DNA from: Oehlia diaphana
Lineage: Eukaryota; Glomeromycota; Glomeromycetes; Glomerales; Glomeraceae
Assembly: GCA_003833135.1 (NCBI GenBank)
Contig: QZLH01000317.1
Location: forward strand, 26,182-37,471
Reading direction: 5' to 3'
Length of the DNA: 11,290 bases
The translations under genes and the position numbers were made by a program. A model generated the notes under the pieces. It searched no databases. It was not told the origin of the DNA and was given only the letters and a program-made list of their open reading frames with translations. Below are positions 7,374 to 11,290 of the stretch, in pieces. Within the stretch, counting starts at the first letter, position 1. The number at the start of each line of letters is the position of its first letter.

Positions 7374-8132
7374 TTAACATTCTTCCATAACCACCAAATC
7401 CTTGAGACTCTTGGATGTATCTCTTCGGTCACTGAAACTAGCACGAAACTCTATCAACATTCTGTTAAGAATTTGGTCAAGAATGTCAACGATCACATTC
7501 CTTGGAATCTTTGACCGTGAAGAGAATCTACTTGTATTTTAGGTGACTGGGGTGACTCCTCAGAAAAACAACGTAGATGTTCAGACACAGTTCCATAATA
7601 TTCCCAAAAATCTTTACGAGAGTTAAACACTCTATAGCCATGAGTATTATTATTATTATCTTGCACTATCAACTTTAGGCCTGTTCAATTCTGGTCGTTC
7701 AGAATTTTGATCGGGTTTTGAGTTGATAATATTAGCTGATGAAATTGTGTGACCTGATCAACAACCTGAACTTTACGAACAACAAAAATGTGGTAACGTG
7801 TCTGGTGCTTAGTAAAGTTTTAATATGCACCCTCAAAAGTTTATTATACCTTTATGGTATTGCTTATTTGCCATTTTTAAAAAAGAAAAATATTTTATTA
7901 TACGAAAAATAAGGTGACCAAGGTTAACGTTGATCAAAATACTCAATTTTGAGTTTGATCACATGTTGGGATTGGTTAATGAATTTTCGATCAAAAAACC
8001 TGAACGATCAGAATTGAACAGACCTATTGTGGACAACTCCTCTTTGTCCTATATGGTCTCAACTTCGTAAAGATCAGAATACAGTTTATTCTTCTCCGGT
8101 GAACAATGTTTACGGAATTTCACTTTATCCAT
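7374..8132 (-). pseudogene. Broken hypothetical gene split by a MITE (strand not certain)
   Basis: Read on the minus strand from ATG at 8132, the protein starts MDKVKFRKHCSPEKNK and meets one in-frame TAG at 8049-8051. It reaches an ATA codon at 8025-8027, where a 347-bp MITE is inserted. After removal of the MITE and one TA the frame resumes at 7675 (KLIVQDNNNNTHGYRVFNS, then KDFWEYYGTVSEHLRCFSEE) until an A-run at 7537-7540. There a one-base slip is needed to continue as KIPRNVIVDILDQILNRML to a TAA at 7374-7376. The residue make-up is that of a normal soluble protein. I recognise no domain. The plus strand is also unusually open here (one frame, two stops, about 7379-8190), so orientation is a judgement. 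The defects make a functional product unlikely. Confidence 0.45.
7678..8024. mobile_element. MITE with about 38-bp imperfect TIRs and TA target duplication
   Basis: The left end reads GGCCTGTTCAATTCTGGTCG from 7678. The right end, read inward from 8024, is GGTCTGTTCAATTCTGATCG. Similarity continues through GTTCAG and a T run to GATCG. TA flanks both sides (7676-7677, 8025-8026). Removing the element plus one TA, 349 bases and not a multiple of three, joins two open frames exactly, which independently supports these borders. TA duplication points to the Tc1/mariner superfamily (Stowaway-like). The start also resembles some hAT ends, but no 8-bp duplication is present. There is no internal transposase. 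It contains a small ACTCAA-TT-TTGAGT hairpin near 7945. Confidence 0.85.
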
Positions 8133-8159
8133 TTTTTATATTAATCCCATTTCCTCAAA

Positions 8160-8538
8160 ATGGACAACAAAAAAGATTTTTGGCCGTATAAGAAAGTAAA
8201 AGCACATACTAGAGGATTATAGAAGGACAATCCTATCCTTGTTATTAATAAAGTAGCCACTGAAGAAACAGCTCCTAAACCCAAGTCCTATATAATAGTT
8301 TGTTGATAAATGCACCCACTTAAAAGTCTCGACATTATGGTGCTCTCTTGTTGCTTGCCATTATTGCCAACTCATAAAAAATGTTTCTATGTATTATCCT
8401 TTCTCAAAAATTTTTGTGCCATGTCAAATATACTATCATCACTACTTTCGTGAAAAGAACTTAGAAGATAGTGGAATACTTTGTTACGGTTCTTTAAAAT
8501 TGATAAAAGACAAACACAATAAATATAATAGCAAATAA
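8160..8538 (+). pseudogene. Possible decayed coding remnant, plus strand
   Basis: From ATG at 8160 the plus strand reads MDNKKDFWPYKKVKAHTRGL, then TAG at 8220-8222, then KDNPILVINKVATEETAPKP to a TGA at 8304. An overlapping frame, open without a stop from 8299 to TAA at 8536-8538 (79 codons), takes over with DKCTHLKVSTLWCSL and later YYHHYFREKNLEDSGILCYG. The residues look protein-like and Cys/His-containing, but I recognise no domain. The opposite strand also reads plausibly here (for example FHESSDDSIFDMAQKFLRKD) but with three stops. It may be a separate fragment or part of the same broken gene as 7374-8132. Confidence 0.3.
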
Positions 8539-8539
8539 T

Positions 8540-8888
8540 ACACACTGATTTGTGCGTGAATAAAAAATATATCTACATCAGTTATAGCACTATCGTCTAC
8601 TCGTTTCCCAATGGCACTTAAGTTATCGTTGATCAGAAAACACTTCAAAATTCATAATGCGGGCCAAAATGTATAGTGCTGGCTAGACAATTTCGGCCTG
8701 AATTTTGACTTTCGGTAGAGTTTCAGTTTCGGGAATGACTGGAAACCGAAAAGCAATGGATCGGGAGAGAATCTAAAATAAACAAGATCATTAGTCGTCC
8801 ACTCCGGAGCTAATGCATTAAAAAAATATTACGAAACATTTTTTTTTGTATGTCTACGCACTATGAAAAATGATCGATCACGTGTCCC
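8540..8888. other. Intergenic stretch, no gene
   Basis: Mixed-composition spacer with GGCCAAAAT at 8662 facing TTTCGGCC near 8692, and CAGTTTCGG / GAAACCGAAA near 8726-8752, both imperfect inverted repeats. No coding frame is convincing. Confidence 0.45.
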
Positions 8889-8941
8889 GGAATTCCAAGG
8901 CGTTATGCAGAAAATTAACGGAATTCTAAGGCGTTATGCTG
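8889..8941 (+). repeat. 31-bp direct repeat, two copies
   Basis: GGAATTCCAAGGCGTTATGC at 8889-8908 recurs as GGAATTCTAAGGCGTTATGC at 8920-8939, each followed by one variable base and a G (22 bases, two mismatches). GGAATTCC is itself palindromic. Positions 8942-9260, after the array, hold open frames on both strands that I do not believe to be genes. Confidence 0.75.
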
Positions 8942-9265
8942 CTAATTAGTAGACCATTCTTGATATATGTTAACATCTTTATTTAACATTATAATACCTC
9001 GCTCCGGACTTACAACCGAAATATACATAAAAAGGTCAGATCCGAGTTTGCGTACAACCAGCCAAAAAAAACATGAAAATCTTTCCTTTTTTATATAATT
9101 CCTGGTGAAAAGATATTGCCTTTTTTGGTCACTCGCCAAAATTATCATAATTCCGGCCCTGAAAGAATGCGTACAGCTATTAGTAAAAATTTTTTGGCTG
9201 CCTCTGACCTTTCTATATATATTTCGGGGTCCTGTTCCCATTTCCTATGTTTATGTAATTATGTA

Positions 9266-9508
9266 CAGTCGCGTCGGAAAGTAACGCCCGATTCACAATT
9301 ACATAGTAAATTACATATATAAAATGAAATTCGTATTTTATAATTAAAACGGTTCTTGCATTTTGATTTAAATTTCACTTTTCTAAAAGAATATGATATT
9401 AGCTTTAAATTAAGATAAAATTTAGAAATAATTATTAAAAGAAATATAAACATATATATAGCTTGAAATTTTCTATTTTTATATGTTTTATTATGCCCGA
9501 CGCGACTG
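9266..9508. mobile_element. Short MITE, CAGTCGCGTCGG ends and TA target duplication (Tc1/mariner-like)
   Basis: CAGTCGCGTCGG at 9266-9277 is matched by its perfect reverse complement at 9497-9508, and TA flanks both (9264-9265, 9509-9510). CAGT-starting ends with a TA duplication are characteristic of Tc1/mariner elements. At 243 bp, with an AT-rich interior lacking a transposase, it is a non-autonomous copy. The terminal repeat is short, so the family call is less secure than the boundaries. It is a different family from the elements at 3902 and 7678. Confidence 0.75.
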
Positions 9509-9510
9509 TA

Positions 9511-9905
9511 CAGTACGTATGTTTATATCAGGTTTATGCACGAATTAAAAAAAAAAAAACGAAGACACATAGTATAACCGTTATTATCTGCATGATGGTT
9601 AGTAATAAACACGAATAAGTTGAATCATGAGTTTTACGCTGACATAACATTATTTTGAGTTGAAAAATCATTGATTTACACAAAAAAAAAAATTAAAAGG
9701 TTATTTTTTAGAGAATTATAATAATGTAATCTATAAACAATTTATTTTTGGATACCAATTACATATCATATGATATGATATACAATAAAAAAAAAATACA
9801 TATAAAAATGTTCAATATTAAAATTTAATGTTAAAGAGAATATAAAAATTTTTCTTGCCCGGTCTAATAGATATGATTCTATGTATTCTAATAAGAAAAA
9901 CCTTG
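9511..9905. other. AT-rich spacer downstream of the secreted-protein gene
   Basis: No gene is visible. CATATCATATGATATG at 9762-9777 is a perfect 16-bp palindrome whose core also occurs at 3787-3800. AATAAA/ATTAAA-like signals for the minus-strand gene could lie in the T-rich stretch just below 9906, but none stands out. Confidence 0.45.
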
Positions 9906-10565
9906 TTAACAACATTTATTAATTGGTTCTTGATTAGGACCAGTTAACAAACAACATTGGGTACAGCATGTACGGAAATTACTAATATCACAAAAAGTGC
10001 CACTAGCCCTACATGTGGGTATTACTAAAACGGAGGTGGTAGTGGAGGTAGTAGTTGAAGTAGTGGTGGCGGTAGCAGTGGAGGTGGTGGTTTCAAAAAC
10101 GGTTTTTGTTGTGGTTTTATTTTTAGGACATTTTTTATAAACTACTGGTGTACAATAGGTGATTTCTTTGCATTTGCCATGTTTATTATAAGTATAATGT
10201 TTATGTTTATCGGGAACACATTTAACATATTCATCTTCATTATTATGCCTCTTTTGTAATGGTGTGGGAGTAGGCTCAACGAAAGTGGTGGAAGTGGAGG
10301 AGGTGGTGGTGGTGGTAGTGGTGGTGGTGGTGCTTGTAGTGGTGGTGGTTTCGGTAGCGGTAGATGTAGTTGTGGTTGTTTTAGTGTTTCTTTTTGGGCA
10401 ATGTGATGGATAAACGGTTCTAGTATAATGGTGTGCCTTGATTACTTTATCGCAGTATTTATGATGGTTATAATGCTTATTAGTTGCTACTGACGACGAG
10501 AAAAAAAGCATCAAAACGACTAAAGCAGTCGTAATGAAAAGAAAATTTTTATTTGACCAGATCAT
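9906..10565 (-). CDS. Secreted Thr-rich, Cys-rich protein, 219 aa, candidate effector or cell-surface protein
   Basis: Residues 1-27 form a classic signal peptide: a hydrophobic core, then a likely cut after SSSVA. The mature protein alternates Cys-bearing and spacer modules. Module 1 (38-59) has C38 and C56 and ends CPKR. A Thr-rich tract (61-94) follows, then LQKR (103-106), a good Kex2-type site. Module 2 (116-149) has C116, C132, C138 and C146 and ends CPKN. A second Thr-rich tract (150-178) follows. The C-terminal domain (185-219) has eight Cys in the pattern C-x6-C-x7-CC-x2-CC-x12-CC. The C-C-CC-C part recalls cystine-knot peptides, but the match is only by spacing. YC...CPK followed by Thr-rich sequence in both modules points to an internal duplication. 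Thr tracts suggest O-mannosylation; NKT at 149 is an N-glycosylation sequon. It lies divergently 74 bp from 10640. Target and function are unknown. Confidence 0.85.
   Translation of the reverse strand: MIWSNKNFLFITTALVVLMLFFSSSVATNKHYNHHKYCDKVIKAHHYTRTVYPSHCPKRNTKTTTTTSTATETTTTTSTTTTTTTTTTSSTSTTFVEPTPTPLQKRHNNEDEYVKCVPDKHKHYTYNKHGKCKEITYCTPVVYKKCPKNKTTTKTVFETTTSTATATTTSTTTSTTTSVLVIPTCRASGTFCDISNFRTCCTQCCLLTGPNQEPINKCC
10032..10379 (-). repeat. Thr-codon microsatellites within the secreted-protein gene
   Basis: Two ACN-codon tracts encode the Thr-rich spacers: 10284-10379 (residues 63-94) and 10032-10118 (residues 150-178). On the plus strand they appear as GGT/GTA/GTG triplets. Triplet tracts change length without breaking the frame, so spacer length could vary between strains. 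Confidence 0.8.
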
Positions 10566-10584
10566 GATGAAAAGAATAAAAATT

Positions 10585-10605
10585 ATTTAATTACAGTAAT
10601 TAAAT
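10585..10605. promoter_or_regulatory. 21-bp palindrome in the divergent promoter
   Basis: ATTTAATTAC, one central A, and GTAATTAAAT form perfect 10-bp arms in the middle of the 74-bp gap between the start codons at 10565 (minus) and 10640 (plus). Each arm holds TAATTA-like cores typical of homeodomain binding sites. Its symmetry and position suit a shared operator, but AT-rich palindromes also arise by chance in such DNA. Confidence 0.4.
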
Positions 10606-10639
10606 TAATTGATAATGGAAAGAATTACAAATAAAAGTA

Positions 10640-10840
10640 ATGATGAAAGTCGTCTACATCAGTATTATATTTATACTTTTTGATGAATTAGTTGTTCTTA
10701 GTGAACTACGTTGTACTAAAGATGAACCATTAATGGTGCCACAAAAGAATCGCATCAATGTTATTAACAATAACGCTAGTAATATCTTTTATACATCAAT
10801 CGACGCTGCAACTAAACTAACCAACAAGGGAAAGGATTAA
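10640..10840 (+). CDS. Putative small secreted peptide, 66 aa
   Basis: It starts with tandem ATG codons (MMKVVYISIIFILF). Residues 1-21 are a hydrophobic signal-like segment, interrupted by D15-E16, with likely cleavage near VVLSE. The mature part is short and polar with a single Cys (C25), an NAS sequon at 45-47 and a Lys-rich end. It is divergent from the Cys-rich secreted protein and may share its promoter. A decayed tandem copy follows at 10851, which supports it as a real gene family rather than a chance frame. I do not recognise the family, and it could be only the first exon of a longer gene. Confidence 0.5.
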   Translation: MMKVVYISIIFILFDELVVLSELRCTKDEPLMVPQKNRINVINNNASNIFYTSIDAATKLTNKGKD

Positions 10841-10850
10841 AAATAGAACA

Positions 10851-11001
10851 ATGATAAAAGCCGTATTTATTTATACCTTTAAATAAATCGTGTGTTCTTA
10901 GTGAACCTGACGGTGTGGTCCCACAACAGGTGCACATCAATATTAGAAAAAAAATGTCATTGATGCAAAATAGCAATATATATATTGTAACAAGAAAATG
11001 A
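10851..11001 (+). pseudogene. Decayed tandem copy of the 66-aa secreted peptide gene
   Basis: The copy begins ATGATAAAAGCCGT, matching ATGATGAAAGTCGT of the upstream gene about 210 bases earlier. It then shares GTTCTTAGTGAAC and a region reading VPQQVHIN against VPQKNRIN. After MIKAVFIYTFK it hits a TAA, and small deletions shift its frame. The matching tail (VHINIRKK... NSNIYIVTRK) ends at TGA 10999-11001. It is therefore a pseudogene from a local duplication. A minus-strand frame covering the area (10812-11147) is a shadow. Confidence 0.6.
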
Positions 11002-11225
11002 ATAGAAAATGAAAATACACATCTCGAAAACCAATAACGCCAATTAAGAGATATTAATATTTTTAAATAAGGCAAAAAAATATAAATAAAAATTATGAAA
11101 TTGATTACAAAATTAAATAGTTCATAAAAGCTATGTAAACTAGTCATATGATAAGGCCAACTGAACTCGTCGATTATTATTATTATTATTATTTTTACAG
11201 CGCTAAAAGATGAATTTTATAAGTA

Positions 11226-11257
<32 letters not shown>

Positions 11258-11290
11258 CCAAAAAAAAAATTTTTTGTTTTTTCACATTTT
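11002..11290. repeat. AT-rich tail with ATT microsatellite and poly-T block
   Basis: No gene is visible. An (ATT)n run occupies 11173-11194. From 11229 there is about 29 T, then a nine-A run and more T, echoing the A/T block style at the left end of the window. Confidence 0.7.

Noticed and set aside
7668..8034. hAT assignment for the 7678-8024 MITE from its TAGGCCTGTTC-like end
   Set aside because: The eight bases on each side do not match (ATCAACTT and TTGTGGAC), whereas the TA duplication restores the reading frame.
8942..9453. Open frames of 64-99 codons on both strands
   Set aside because: They overlap one another, cross the end of the 9266 MITE, and include dispersed repeat motifs; no signal, domain or splice support.
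10812..11147. Minus-strand 111-codon hydrophobic frame
   Set aside because: It is antisense to the tail of the 66-aa gene and its pseudogene copy, and its hydrophobicity comes from AT-rich DNA.

Overview
The window looks like accessory, repeat-rich DNA of a fungus. It is very AT-rich, full of long A and T homopolymers, and carries a spliced gene, secreted-protein genes with eukaryotic signal peptides, and short non-autonomous DNA transposons. The style (AT richness, A/T block repeats, many MITE-like elements, Thr-rich small secreted proteins) fits an arbuscular mycorrhizal fungus such as Rhizophagus. That assignment is inference from composition, not from a recognised marker gene. No rRNA, tRNA, CRISPR or bacterial-type operon is visible.

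Layout. Positions 1-200 are alternating A and T blocks. Positions 263-910 hold a two-exon gene for a basic, coiled-coil-like orphan protein of about 166 residues. Positions 911-3900 are mostly gene-empty, with a minisatellite (1115-1228), a perfect 20-bp palindrome containing two Ste12-type sites (1245-1264) and small hairpins. Positions 3902-4298 are a MITE with 34-bp terminal inverted repeats and TAA target duplications (PIF/Harbinger type). Positions 4300-6100 contain decayed transposon-like material: an acidic coding remnant and two modules rich in ACCC/GGGT motifs. Positions 6640-7240 are pyrimidine-rich degenerate tandem repeats. Positions 7374-8540 are a decayed coding region of uncertain strand, split by a second MITE (7678-8024). 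Removing that MITE and one TA restores the reading frame exactly. Positions 8889-8941 are a 31-bp direct repeat, and 9266-9508 a third MITE with TA duplications and Tc1/mariner-like ends.

The most gene-like part is the right end. A 219-residue secreted protein (minus strand, 9906-10565) has a signal peptide, two Thr-rich mucin-like spacers, a candidate Kex2 site and a compact cysteine-rich C-terminus. Only 74 bp away, in divergent orientation, lies a 66-residue putative secreted peptide (10640-10840), followed by a decayed tandem copy of itself (10851-11001). The divergent spacer holds a 21-bp palindrome with TAATTA cores. Together these look like a small, evolving locus of secreted proteins in a transposon-dense neighbourhood. 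A role as effectors or cell-wall proteins is inference.
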